Positions 9,118 through 17,980 of a stretch of 64,000 nt of DNA are shown piece by piece. The stretch is taken from positions 28,203-92,202 of the forward strand of contig DAOSBX010000010.1 of NCBI GenBank assembly GCA_035361075.1, in the 5' to 3' direction. The position numbers and the translations under genes are program-made. Source of the stretch: Candidatus Hydrogenedens sp. (lineage in GTDB: Bacteria > Hydrogenedentota > Hydrogenedentia > Hydrogenedentales > Hydrogenedentaceae). The notes beneath the pieces were generated by a model. The model was given only the letters and a program-made list of their open reading frames with translations. It made no database searches and had not been told where the DNA came from. Each line of letters begins with the position of its first letter. Within the stretch, counting starts at the first letter, position 1.

Positions 9118-12100
9118 TTATTTCAATATCTTTTTTAAAATTTTCACTAAATCAGCTGGACGGTAAGGTTTTTGTAGGAATCCTGCTGGCTTAATGTTAG
9201 AACATTTCTCAGAAATATCTTGTTCTGAATATCCACTACATAAAATCACAGGGATGTTAGCACAAATCTCGTTCATTTTTTGGAACACTTCAAAACCATC
9301 CAACTCAGGCATTGTTACATCAAGTACCACGCCTTTTAAATCATCTTTATGTTGGTAAACTTTTTCTAAAGCCTCCTTACCATTTCTTGCTAAAATAACT
9401 TGGAACCCCAAATAGGATATCGTTTCCTCAGCAACTTGTAAAACGCTTTCTTCATCATCAACCAATAGTATCTTTCCCACATATTGACTTGTTTTTAGCC
9501 CTTGCTTTCCCAATTGGCTATTTTCAGCAAGATTATTTTCTGTTATTATTTTTGCCACAGGGAAATAGACCTCAACTGTAGTGCCTCTACCAAGTTCACT
9601 TTCCACCCGAATTGTCCCTCTATGGCTACGCACAATTCCAAGGACTGTAGCAAGCCCTAAACCTCTACCTGTAAACTTAGTCGTAAAGAAGGGGTCAAAT
9701 ACTTTCACCAATACATCTGGAGTCATACCACAACCTGTATCAGAAACTTTGAGGCATACATACTTCCCCGCAGGAACGTTCTCCAAAAAACCTCCTTTTT
9801 TAATTTGTTCTTCCGTTAAATCTACTACCTTGACAGAAACATCGATACTCCCTTTAACATCGCCTAATGCTTCAGAAGCATTTGTAATAAGGTTCATAAT
9901 AACTTGATGTATTTGGGAAGCATCACCTTGAATTGCAGGTACTTCTTTCGGTAAATGGTACTCAATCGTTGCTTTTTTAGATACAATTGCAGATAATAAC
10001 GGAGCCATCTCTTCTGCTTGTTCGGACAAATTCATCGGTTTTTGAGTTATCGTACCCTTTCCAGAATAGGCTAACATTTGCTTTGTTAATTCCCCTGCTC
10101 GTTGGGCAGATTCTTCAATCCGACGCAAATATATTCTTAATGGGGAGTCTTCGGGCAATCGTGCTAAAACTAATTCGGCATTTCCCAAGATACCGACAAG
10201 TATGTTATTAAAATCATGTGCTATACCACCTGCAAGAACACCTAAACTCTCCAATTTTTGTGTATGCAGGATTTGAGCCTCCAATTGTTTCCGTTCTTCC
10301 TCTGCTTTTCTACGGTCTGAAATATCACGTGCAATTCCCTGTATTCCCACAGGCATCCCTTTCTCATAGATAAGGCGAGTACTAACCTCAATAGGGATTC
10401 TATTACCATTTTTTGAGATAATCTCCAATTCGTATTTTGATATAGGTTCGCCCTCTAATTTCTTTTTTATCCTCTGTTTTACTTCTTCATGATACTCTGG
10501 AGCCACTACTTGAAAAATATTTAACCTTAAAATTTCCTCCAAAGTATACCCTGCGGTATTTAGTCCTGCTTTATTTATTGAGGTAAATCTCCCATTCAAA
10601 TCATGAGTGTATATAATATCATTTGCATTTTCAAAGATTTCCCGAAATTTTTCTTCTGCTTTTTGGATAGTTTTAATTGCCTGTTTCCTCCAGCGAATAT
10701 CCCTCAGAAAAACCATATAAAAAGATCGACTGGCAAGGATAAAATGCCCCATAACACATTCAACAGGAATTTTTTCTCCTTTTTCTGTCAGTATATCTGT
10801 TTCTACTATTTCACCAACATTAAAGCCTTCTGCTGGTTTAAGTTGTTGTAGATATTCTTCCCACTTAGGGATAAACATCTGGATTTTTTGATTTAGAAGT
10901 TCCTCTTCATTTTCAACACCGAATAAACTTATTCCACCGCGATTGACACTCATGATGGAGCCCATTTCATCCACCGAAACAAGTGCATAAGGGAGCATTC
11001 GCTCTAATAATTCATACTGTCTTCCCTGCCGTCTTTGTGTCTCTTGAACACTATACCATAAAAAAATCCAACTCAGCTCACTTATTATCATATTTAGAAG
11101 TGGTATTGCCTCTGCCTCTGGCGTATCTTTACTTGTGCTCGCTAATATAATGAAACCTGAGACTTTATCGCCATTATAAACAGGACCAGCATAAATTTTT
11201 ACGAAACCTTTATCTTGAAACCCTATTTTTAATTCACTCATCAAAGAAGATACTTCTACAACCTCTTTTTTACTCAAAATTTCAGAAATAATAATATTAT
11301 CAATGGTTATTTCCCGCAATGTTTTAAGTAACGATTCATCTAAACCTTCTGATGTAATTAATCTGGCTTTTCGTTCTGATAACCTAAAAATAGCCCCAGC
11401 CTCAAAAGATATAATTTCAAGAGTGTTCCGTAGAAAGTCTCCAAAAACGTCTTCTTCAGGTATGCCCCGAACAAGGTCTTCACATATCCATTGGACATAG
11501 TTTTTTAGATATTGCGTAGCTTTGTTAAACAACTTTGTGCGATGTGCTGTGGTAATTTCCTGACCCAACATTATCAATGTTTTTTCACTATCACCACCAA
11601 AATAAAGGGGAAGACATGCCCATAAAATTAGAAGCCGTCGCGAGTCTTTCGTCAATACTTCCCCTTCAAATGAAAATGGTGCCATATCATCTACTCGTTC
11701 ACCACCCTTAATGAATCGGATTGTCTCCTCTTGAATTTCTTCAGGTATGAACACATCAAACCAATTCATGTTCTTAACTTCCGAAGGAAGCCAACCTGTT
11801 AACTTTTTAACATAATCATTTACATATAAAATCTTTCCAGAGTGGTCAATCTGAAGTACAAGGATAGGCAATGCTTCTATAACCTGTAAAAGATGTTTTA
11901 ATTCTGTCTCCTCAAACCTCCAAATCTCGTTTCTTGTGTCTTTTATTGGAAATAATAGAAATAAAACCCTTTCTTGCTGTTTTGACTCTTTCTGAATCCT
12001 AATTCCTAAAATACCAATTCTTTCTGACTCGCCTTTCTTCTTCGCTGAATGTATCCTCCAAACTTGAATCCAATAAAAGGCATCTTCAGGGATGAGAACT

Positions 12101-12297
12101 CCTTTATAAGGATAAATAATAGAAACATATTTGTTTACCAACTCCCCTATTATATTACCTCCTCTTGTTTTGCCTGATAGTCGCTTTTTTGTCTCTGTAT
12201 CACAACTTTCAATAACCCCGTTTACTTGACATATTAAAAAACTAATTTCTGACTTTTTCAATATTTTCAATATTTCCCTCATGTGTATGCTATTCAT
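9118..12297 (-). CDS. soluble hybrid histidine kinase: PAS-GAF-PAS-PAS-HisKA-HATPase-REC
   Basis: 1059 residues, the longest kinase here, without a membrane segment. Order: an N-terminal divergent sensor region (1-120), PAS (about 130-255), a GAF-like domain (about 275-415, TLEIISFEAGAIFRLSE then VKIYAGPVYNGDKVSGFI), PAS (about 425-540) and PAS (about 545-665). His694 sits in GGIAHDFNNIL, Asn806 in the N box, DTGCGM and GRGLGLATV complete the ATPase. The receiver (about 940-1059) is canonical: Asp947-Asp948, Asp993 in LDVTMPELDG, Lys1043. AGAAGG lies 8 bases before the chosen ATG. The GAF domain suggests a small ligand or redox cue, which is inference. It stands upstream of a second hybrid kinase on the same strand, 141 bases apart. 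Confidence 0.9.
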   Translation of the reverse strand: MNSIHMREILKILKKSEISFLICQVNGVIESCDTETKKRLSGKTRGGNIIGELVNKYVSIIYPYKGVLIPEDAFYWIQVWRIHSAKKKGESERIGILGIRIQKESKQQERVLFLLFPIKDTRNEIWRFEETELKHLLQVIEALPILVLQIDHSGKILYVNDYVKKLTGWLPSEVKNMNWFDVFIPEEIQEETIRFIKGGERVDDMAPFSFEGEVLTKDSRRLLILWACLPLYFGGDSEKTLIMLGQEITTAHRTKLFNKATQYLKNYVQWICEDLVRGIPEEDVFGDFLRNTLEIISFEAGAIFRLSERKARLITSEGLDESLLKTLREITIDNIIISEILSKKEVVEVSSLMSELKIGFQDKGFVKIYAGPVYNGDKVSGFIILASTSKDTPEAEAIPLLNMIISELSWIFLWYSVQETQRRQGRQYELLERMLPYALVSVDEMGSIMSVNRGGISLFGVENEEELLNQKIQMFIPKWEEYLQQLKPAEGFNVGEIVETDILTEKGEKIPVECVMGHFILASRSFYMVFLRDIRWRKQAIKTIQKAEEKFREIFENANDIIYTHDLNGRFTSINKAGLNTAGYTLEEILRLNIFQVVAPEYHEEVKQRIKKKLEGEPISKYELEIISKNGNRIPIEVSTRLIYEKGMPVGIQGIARDISDRRKAEEERKQLEAQILHTQKLESLGVLAGGIAHDFNNILVGILGNAELVLARLPEDSPLRIYLRRIEESAQRAGELTKQMLAYSGKGTITQKPMNLSEQAEEMAPLLSAIVSKKATIEYHLPKEVPAIQGDASQIHQVIMNLITNASEALGDVKGSIDVSVKVVDLTEEQIKKGGFLENVPAGKYVCLKVSDTGCGMTPDVLVKVFDPFFTTKFTGRGLGLATVLGIVRSHRGTIRVESELGRGTTVEVYFPVAKIITENNLAENSQLGKQGLKTSQYVGKILLVDDEESVLQVAEETISYLGFQVILARNGKEALEKVYQHKDDLKGVVLDVTMPELDGFEVFQKMNEICANIPVILCSGYSEQDISEKCSNIKPAGFLQKPYRPADLVKILKKILK

Positions 12298-12431
12298 ACA
12301 TTTTGCCTTCTATTAAATTTTGGTAGCCATAAATCTATTTCATACTAAATATTAAAATTCAATATATTCCTTTTAAATTATATATAGAGTTAAATCCTTT
12401 TGAGACCTTTAATCATACTGTTTTTATTCCC

Positions 12432-12461
12432 ATTATTTTGTTTTAGATTTGCCTCAGTCAA
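12432..12461 (-). promoter_or_regulatory. possible promoter for the 9118-12297 hybrid kinase
   Basis: Minus strand: TTGACT, 18-base spacer, AATAAT, about 135 bases upstream of the kinase ATG in the gap after ruvB. Both boxes are one base off consensus. The gap is AT-rich, so chance matches are likely. Confidence 0.35.
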
Positions 12462-12503
12462 TATAACTTTTTATTTGCAGGTAATGTAAGCCATTATGTT
12501 TTT

Positions 12504-13538
12504 TTATTTATCTTCGGGAAAAAGAGACGGGGTATCCGATGTGGGGGGAGTTAATCCAAAATGTTTGTATGCCAATGGTGTAGCAACCCTGCCTTGGGGT
12601 GTTCGCTTTAAAAAACCAATTTGGATAAGATATGGCTCGTGGACTTCTTCAAGAGTCTGACGTTCCTCACCAACAGCAACTGCAAGTGAATTAAGCCCTA
12701 CAGGTCCACCTGAAAATTTTTCAATAACAGTTTTCATTAAAAGCCTATCCATATCATCAAGCCCTAAATCATCTATTCGAAGCAATTTTAGGGCAGAGTT
12801 AGCAAGTGCCAATGTTATTGTACCGTCACCTTTAACCTGAGCATAATCCCGAACCCTACGTAGCAATCGATTAGCAATACGAGCTGTTCCTCGTGAACGT
12901 CTTGCAATTTCCAACGCTGCATCTTCATCAATCGGCACATTTAAAATTCGCGATGAACGAAGTATTATTGTTTGTAGTTCCTGTGGAGAATAAAAATCAA
13001 GCCGACATGAATCCCCAAATCTCGCCCGTAATGGTGGCGTTAGTAGCCCTGCACGTGTTGTGGCTCCGATCAAAGTAAACGGTTTTAATCCTAACTTGAT
13101 AGAACGTGCCGTCGGTCCTTTTCCCAACATAATATCAATTTCAAAGTCTTCCATAGCAGAGTAAAGGGTTTCTTCAACAGCACGATTTAACCGATGTATT
13201 TCATCAATAAATAAAATGTCATAATCATTCAAACCTGTTAATATGGCGGATAAATCCGCTTGCCGTTCTAACACAGGACCTGAGGTCTGATGTATTGTAA
13301 CACCCATCTCATTGGCTAAAATTCGGGCAAGGGTCGTCTTCCCTAAACCGGGTGGACCATAAAGCAAAATATGGTCTAATGGCTCTTTTCTCTGTTTTGC
13401 TGCACGAATAGAAATTTGCAGTTTTTCCTTTACTGGCTCCTGCCCAGGAAAATCCTGTAATCGCTGAGGCCTAATCTGCTCGTCAAATGCGGTTTCATCT
13501 TCTATTGGTTCTGGAGCGAATATGTGTTCAGAACTCAT
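12504..13538 (-). CDS. ruvB: Holliday junction branch-migration helicase RuvB
   Basis: 344 residues, full length. The N-terminus has the RuvB-typical IRPQRLQDFPGQEPVKEKL and QRKEPLDHILLYGPPG; Walker A is GPPGLGKTT (61-69), Walker B DILFIDEIHRL, sensor 1 GATTRAG, and the arginine finger lies in LRARFGDSCRL. The C-terminal winged-helix domain contains the conserved FSGGPVGLNSLAVAVGEE segment. RuvB hexamers drive branch migration of Holliday junctions with RuvA. The ATG overlaps the ruvA stop by four bases, so the two are translationally coupled. No ruvC is adjacent in this window. Confidence 0.98.
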   Translation of the reverse strand: MSSEHIFAPEPIEDETAFDEQIRPQRLQDFPGQEPVKEKLQISIRAAKQRKEPLDHILLYGPPGLGKTTLARILANEMGVTIHQTSGPVLERQADLSAILTGLNDYDILFIDEIHRLNRAVEETLYSAMEDFEIDIMLGKGPTARSIKLGLKPFTLIGATTRAGLLTPPLRARFGDSCRLDFYSPQELQTIILRSSRILNVPIDEDAALEIARRSRGTARIANRLLRRVRDYAQVKGDGTITLALANSALKLLRIDDLGLDDMDRLLMKTVIEKFSGGPVGLNSLAVAVGEERQTLEEVHEPYLIQIGFLKRTPQGRVATPLAYKHFGLTPPTSDTPSLFPEDK

Positions 13539-14143
13539 GAATGGAACCCTCCTTTGAGATATCGCAATGCTATGCGAATTAAATCTTCAATACTTGCATT
13601 TTCACCTAATTGTTTTCTTGCGAAGGAAACCGCACTCTTAGCCTCACTTGCAGAACAGCCCATGGATACCATTGCCTGATATGCCTCATCTGTGTCCTGC
13701 AATACCTCTTCTCGTGGAGTCAGTAAAGCAGATAGTTCAATATCTTCTCCCATCTTATTGCGGAACTCCAAAATTAACCGTTGCGCTGTCTTCTTCCCTA
13801 TTCCTGGCGCAGTGGCGATTAAATGATAGTCGTTTCCCATCACTGCCTTGCGAAAATCGTTTACAGAAAGCGTAGATAGTATGGCTATTGCCATCTTGGG
13901 ACCAATCCCACTTATCGCAATAAGCCTTTGGAAAAGTAATTTCTGCTCCTCACTTTCAAAAGCATATATATCAACAGAATCTTCACGCCAAACAGTATAA
14001 ACAGGGAACATCGCTTCCTCATTTACATGTACCTTGTTTAATAAACTAATAGGAACATTCAATAGATAACCCACTCCTTGAATATCTAATACTAAGGTAT
14101 TCGTTCGAACTTTTGTTATCACGCCACGTAGATAATCAAACAT
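13535..14143 (-). CDS. ruvA: Holliday junction DNA-binding protein RuvA
   Basis: 202 residues. The N-terminal OB-fold domain begins MFDYLRGVITKV and contains GVGYLLNVP. Two helix-hairpin-helix motifs follow (LLFQRLIAISGIGPKMAIAIL and IATAPGIGKKTAQRLILEF), and the C-terminal domain III (about 150-200, LVxMGCSASEA type) binds RuvB. It forms the tetramer that holds the four-way junction. First gene of the ruvAB pair; the neighbour across the 5' gap is a divergent secreted-protein gene. Confidence 0.97.
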   Translation of the reverse strand: MFDYLRGVITKVRTNTLVLDIQGVGYLLNVPISLLNKVHVNEEAMFPVYTVWREDSVDIYAFESEEQKLLFQRLIAISGIGPKMAIAILSTLSVNDFRKAVMGNDYHLIATAPGIGKKTAQRLILEFRNKMGEDIELSALLTPREEVLQDTDEAYQAMVSMGCSASEAKSAVSFARKQLGENASIEDLIRIALRYLKGGFHS

Positions 14144-14325
14144 ATTTTTTCTCTCGTGTTTTCTTTATTGTCTCATAATAGAATAAAAAGTATAAAATAC
14201 CATTGTAAAAAAATTACAATATATCAAATAATATTAAACTAAAGGCTTCTTTTATATAATAGTCTAATATTTTATCATGAAACCCGTTGATATTAGACAA
14301 GGCTATTTTTTACAAGGTATGCACA

Positions 14326-15180
14326 ATGAAAATAAAATTATCCATATTATTAATACTAACACTTGTTAGTTTTCTATGCCCATTTGCTGAAAATAGTCCT
14401 ACTGTAAGTGTTCAGGAAGCTCAAGAAACAGAAATAAAAGATAATTCTACTGTCGAAGTTCAGATAAAGGATAATAAAACACAGGAATCCTCAACAGTAT
14501 TTGTCAACTCAAATGAACGTTTATTTCGCGAACTTCAAGATATGAAAATAGCCCTTCAACAAATACAACAAACATTAGATTATTTAGTTAACCACGTTAT
14601 CGCAGATTTAGAAGCAGAAAATCAACGTCTTCGAGATGCATTACAAAATTCTGGAGTTAACGTTATATTTCCAGAAGATCTTAACAACAGAAAAGATAGC
14701 ACAAAATTTATTCCAGGCAGTACTATTAATAATACCCTTCAAACTCTCAACCCACCCATAGATAATCTTGACAATCAAAATAGGGAACAACAATCGCAAG
14801 ATACTACTCCCCAACAATTCTCATTTCGGGTAATAGAAGAATGGGGACGAAATCCTGAAGTGGTGAAGCAACTCAATACCAATGCACCTTCTGTAAAAGG
14901 AGTGGTAGGTGTCGTCCCACCAGGAAGCTCAAAAGAACAACTTCAGGAATTAGCGAGGGAATTACGAAACAAATATGATGAATATGACAATATAAATATT
15001 GAGGTTTTCGATGATGAACAATCAGCACGAGAATTTGCTGAAAAAAATGTCAGGAATCAAGACCATAATGTTTTAAGTATTTCAAAACATAAAGAAAGTG
15101 GAAGAGATATTATCACAATCTATGGGGAAAGCCAGTCTCAAAATGCATCTATCCCCATAAGTTCTACCCCTGAAAACTAA
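14326..15180 (+). CDS. secreted coiled-coil protein, unknown family
   Basis: 284 residues from the ATG at 14326. That start is preferred over an in-frame one at 14287 because AAGG lies 8 bases before it and a good signal peptide follows directly (KIKLSILLILTLVSFLCPFAEN). Residues of about 60-105 form a likely coiled coil (ELQDMKIALQQIQQTLDYLV, then LEAENQRLRDALQ). A Gln/Asn-rich linker leads to a compact C-terminal domain (about 165-270, starting FRVIEEWGRNPEVVKQLN) with mixed helices and strands. No known domain is recognised. It should act in the periplasm or at the cell surface. The pseudopilin gene follows 129 bases later with its own promoter. Confidence 0.6.
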   Translation: MKIKLSILLILTLVSFLCPFAENSPTVSVQEAQETEIKDNSTVEVQIKDNKTQESSTVFVNSNERLFRELQDMKIALQQIQQTLDYLVNHVIADLEAENQRLRDALQNSGVNVIFPEDLNNRKDSTKFIPGSTINNTLQTLNPPIDNLDNQNREQQSQDTTPQQFSFRVIEEWGRNPEVVKQLNTNAPSVKGVVGVVPPGSSKEQLQELARELRNKYDEYDNINIEVFDDEQSAREFAEKNVRNQDHNVLSISKHKESGRDIITIYGESQSQNASIPISSTPEN

Positions 15181-15220
15181 AGACAAAACATAATTTGACC
15201 TATCTTTCTTAAATTCCGGT

Positions 15221-15250
15221 TTGACATTTACCCCTTTTTTATGGTATTAC
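15221..15250 (+). promoter_or_regulatory. sigma70-type promoter for the pseudopilin and possibly the metal-transport genes
   Basis: Perfect TTGACA at 15221, 18-base spacer, TATTAC at 15245. The leader to the ATG at 15310 is about 50 bases and holds AGGAG at 15297. No terminator is visible before the transporter genes, so this promoter may drive them too. Confidence 0.5.
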
Positions 15251-15309
15251 TATTATGCTAATTAGTAATACTAACAAAAATAAACTAATAATTTATAGGA
15301 GTGTTCATT

Positions 15310-16278
15310 ATGAAGAAAACTGGTTTTACTCTTATCGAACTTCTTGTTGTCATCGCAATCATTGGCATTTTGGCAGCAATATTGCTTCCTGCATTAGCAA
15401 GAGCACGAGAAGCGGCACGCAGGTCCAGTTGTCAGAATAATCTAAAGCAATTTGGATTATCATTCAAAATGTACGCTAACGAAGCAAAAGGAGAAAGATT
15501 TCCTCCACTTCAACCTTTCACGAATCCTAATGGAGCTCCTCTTTTTGCATCACCGGACCCAGAAGGCTTCTTTCCTGAGTATATGAATGATTTAAATACT
15601 GCAAAATGTCCATCAGATACAGGTGTAGATGCGCAGGGGCAATATGTCGCTGCACGCATTCCCGATGGTTCTATCGAAGACCACATTAAAATTGCAGAGG
15701 AAAATAATGATAGATTAAGTGCGCGTTACTTCCGTGCCGCTGCATTAGGTCGTTCTTACTGGTATCACGGTTTTGCTATTACAAATATTGAGGAGTTCTA
15801 CGGTATGTGGAACGCAACGGGAACACTTGTAGAAATAGAAACGATTCCTCCAGGAACTATAATTGGTGTTAACCCTGTTACTGCACCTGTAAAAAGAAAA
15901 AATTTTGATAACGACATTCCTGTTACCACAAAACTCCCATGGACTGCCATTTTAGGAAAAGGTTATGCAACAACCAATAATTGTGCTCGTTTACGAGAAG
16001 GCATTGAACGCTTTGCTATCACAGATATAAATAACCCTGCCGCTTCAGCACAGGCACAAAGTGAAATTATTATTATGTTCGACACATTTGGTAATCCCAA
16101 TGATTCTGCAACTACCGGGGGAGGAGTTGTTTTCAACCACATGCCCGGTGGTTGTAATGTTCTCTACATGGATGGACATGTTGAATTTATCCGTTATCCA
16201 TCCAAATTCCCTGTTATAGATGACAAGGATAACAACTATGGAATACCAAGGCAGGTAGGACATTTTGGGCTACAATAG
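15310..16278 (+). CDS. DUF1559-type pseudopilin (type II secretion/type IV pilin-like)
   Basis: 322 residues. It starts MKKTG then FTLIELLVVIAIIGILAAIL, the type III signal peptide cleaved and N-methylated at Phe6 by prepilin peptidase, followed by ALARAREAARRSSCQNNLKQ, the hallmark of the large pseudopilin families of Planctomycetes, Lentisphaerae and Hydrogenedentes. Near the C-terminus, FNHMPGGCNVLYMDGHVEFI gives the His...Asp-Gly motif of DUF1559. The in-frame GTG at 15301 is rejected because AGGAG is 8 bases from the ATG at 15310. Such proteins are probably surface or secretion-associated, but their exact job is not established. The ABC-transporter binding protein starts only 17 bases after the stop. 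Confidence 0.9.
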   Translation: MKKTGFTLIELLVVIAIIGILAAILLPALARAREAARRSSCQNNLKQFGLSFKMYANEAKGERFPPLQPFTNPNGAPLFASPDPEGFFPEYMNDLNTAKCPSDTGVDAQGQYVAARIPDGSIEDHIKIAEENNDRLSARYFRAAALGRSYWYHGFAITNIEEFYGMWNATGTLVEIETIPPGTIIGVNPVTAPVKRKNFDNDIPVTTKLPWTAILGKGYATTNNCARLREGIERFAITDINNPAASAQAQSEIIIMFDTFGNPNDSATTGGGVVFNHMPGGCNVLYMDGHVEFIRYPSKFPVIDDKDNNYGIPRQVGHFGLQ

Positions 16279-16295
16279 AATTTAGGATTTATGTG

Positions 16296-17156
16296 ATGAA
16301 ACCTTCTTCAATCTTTACTTTTAGGCTCCTATTTGTTTTAGCAGTGTCGTGCTATATGTGGGGCGGGTTCTTATCGCCCCACATATACGCAGACAAACCT
16401 ATTGTCGTTGGAACTTCAGGCATTCATTCCGCAGTTAAGGACCTGACAGGAAAAGACACAGAATTAGCGATTGTAGTACCTCCAGATTTATGTCCAGGGC
16501 ACTTCGACCTCAAACCCAGTGACATAGAAAAATTCATTAATGCCAAGTTAGTTATTTTACATACATGGCAGAAAGACTTGCCTGCGATTAAAAGCCTTAT
16601 TCGTGGGACAAATCCTTCCCCAGAAAAAGTAGTATATATTCAGGTAGAAGGAAATTGGCTTGTCCCTAAAAATTATATTCTTGGCTTAGAAAAAGTAGGA
16701 GCAGAATTAATTAAAGCTGGTTTATTAACAGAGGAAAGTTACAAACAGCAAATAGATAAAAGAAAAAAAGAAATCCTAAATTTTGAACAGCAAATATTAA
16801 ATAATATAAAGGTTTTCCAGCCCGAGAATTTCCCAGTTATTACTTCGGTTTTTCAAAGTGATTTTATGAATTGGTTAGGCTTTAAAGTAGTAGCTACCTT
16901 CCCTCGAACAGAAGAAATTAATTTATCCTTATGGGGAGAAATTCTGAGTAAAGGGAAAAAAGAAAAAGCTAAAATTGTTGTTGAGAACCTCCAAAGTGGT
17001 GAAATAGAACTTGTAAAAAGATTAGCCTCCGAATTAAATGCTCAATCTGTTATATTGTCAGGTTTCCCTTATGCCTGTCCAAGTTGCAATTCATGGGAGG
17101 CAAGCGTGCAAAATAATATAGATATTTTGTTGAAAGCAGTAAAAAATACACATTAA
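16296..17156 (+). CDS. metal ABC transporter substrate-binding protein (ZnuA/TroA-like, divergent)
   Basis: 286 residues with an N-terminal signal (FRLLFVLAVSCYMWGGFLSP, cleavage near YADKP). The cluster A-I features are recognisable: VVPPDLCPGHFDLKPSDIEK replaces the usual DPHxYxPxPSD and keeps a His ligand, VILHTWQ supplies a second His, a long helix (about 145-175) links the lobes, and the C-lobe ends in YACPSCNSWEASVQNNIDIL. The extra Cys residues in both lobes are unusual and could alter metal choice. It should bind Zn, Mn or a related metal in the periplasm and hand it to the permease at 17981. ATG at 16296 is preferred over GTG at 16293; AGGA lies 8 bases upstream. A perfect hairpin sits inside the signal-peptide codons. 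Confidence 0.8.
   Translation: MKPSSIFTFRLLFVLAVSCYMWGGFLSPHIYADKPIVVGTSGIHSAVKDLTGKDTELAIVVPPDLCPGHFDLKPSDIEKFINAKLVILHTWQKDLPAIKSLIRGTNPSPEKVVYIQVEGNWLVPKNYILGLEKVGAELIKAGLLTEESYKQQIDKRKKEILNFEQQILNNIKVFQPENFPVITSVFQSDFMNWLGFKVVATFPRTEEINLSLWGEILSKGKKEKAKIVVENLQSGEIELVKRLASELNAQSVILSGFPYACPSCNSWEASVQNNIDILLKAVKNTH
16353..16387 (+). promoter_or_regulatory. perfect 13-bp stem, 9-base loop, inside the 5' end of the binding-protein gene
   Basis: The arms are TATATGTGGGGCG (16353-16365) and CGCCCCACATATA (16375-16387), with loop GGTTCTTAT. The stem is far more GC-rich than its surroundings and lies 58 bases after the start codon. No T-run follows, so it is not an ordinary terminator. It could tune translation or mRNA processing of the transporter operon; function is unknown. 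Confidence 0.6.
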
Positions 17157-17173
17157 GCGAATAAGTCAATTAC

Positions 17174-17965
17174 ATGTCAAGGGATGTTTTGTCTGAAAAT
17201 ATCATTATTCTAAAAAATGTTAGCGTTTATTACAATAGTCATACCGCTCTCGATGATATTAATCTATCATTCCGAAAAGGAGAATTTACTGTAATTTTAG
17301 GACCTAACGGTTCAGGGAAAACCACATTATTGAAGGTATTATGTGGTTTATGTAAATTTCAAAAAGGTTCCGTAAAAGTTTTGGGGCAAACTCCTTCTTC
17401 TTATAATTTCCTATTACGCAGAAAAATCGCCCATGTAGCTCAGGTAGAATCAATAGATCCAAAATTACCTATGACAGTTCGAGAATCAGTAGCTATAGGG
17501 AGAGGAGGAATTTGTGGGTTAGGTAAGCCTCTGACTAAAGTAGATTGGGACTTAATTGACTCTACAATAAAGTGGGTTGGTATTTCTCATTTAGCAAATA
17601 AACCCATCGGACAGATTTCCGGAGGAGAACGGCAAAAAGCATCTATAGCCCGTGCGTTAGTCCAACAGGCACCCATTTTACTTCTCGACGAACCAACAGC
17701 ATCTATTGACCCCAATGCACAAAAAGACATTTTAGATTTACTTGAACATAGGATGGATTTACATCGATTTACGACGTTATATGTTACTCACGAATTAGCC
17801 ATGATACCCAACCGATGCGACCGTGTTGTAATGTTGCAAAATGGTAAAATATGGGCAGATGGGAAACCTGAAGAACTATTGGTAGAAGATAAATTAAAAG
17901 ATTTATATGGTGGGAATGGATTCTGTTGTTCTGGTAGATTTGGGTTTCACCATTCACACCATTGA
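17174..17965 (+). CDS. metal ABC transporter ATP-binding protein (ZnuC/TroB-like)
   Basis: 263 residues. Walker A is GPNGSGKTT (43-51), the Q loop follows in IAHVAQVE, the signature is ISGGERQKASIARAL, Walker B LLLDEPTASIDP and the switch histidine is in YVTHELAMIP. The MTVRESVAIGRGG segment is characteristic of zinc/manganese-type importers. The C-terminus adds a Cys/His-rich tail (FCCSGRFGFHHSHH) often seen in metal-related ATPases, which may sense or bind metal. It powers uptake through the permease encoded 15 bases downstream and works with the binding protein 17 bases upstream. The ribosome binding site is weak, consistent with operon translation. Confidence 0.9.
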   Translation: MSRDVLSENIIILKNVSVYYNSHTALDDINLSFRKGEFTVILGPNGSGKTTLLKVLCGLCKFQKGSVKVLGQTPSSYNFLLRRKIAHVAQVESIDPKLPMTVRESVAIGRGGICGLGKPLTKVDWDLIDSTIKWVGISHLANKPIGQISGGERQKASIARALVQQAPILLLDEPTASIDPNAQKDILDLLEHRMDLHRFTTLYVTHELAMIPNRCDRVVMLQNGKIWADGKPEELLVEDKLKDLYGGNGFCCSGRFGFHHSHH

Positions 17966-17980
17966 AAGAGAAGTATAATT

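Noticed and set aside
9581..9907. Long antisense ORFs within the hybrid kinase genes (for example 9581-9907 and 6287-6742)
   Set aside because: They mirror conserved kinase codons on the other strand and have no ribosome sites or family features.
16353..16387. Hairpin as a rho-independent terminator
   Set aside because: No T-run follows on either strand and it lies inside an intact reading frame.
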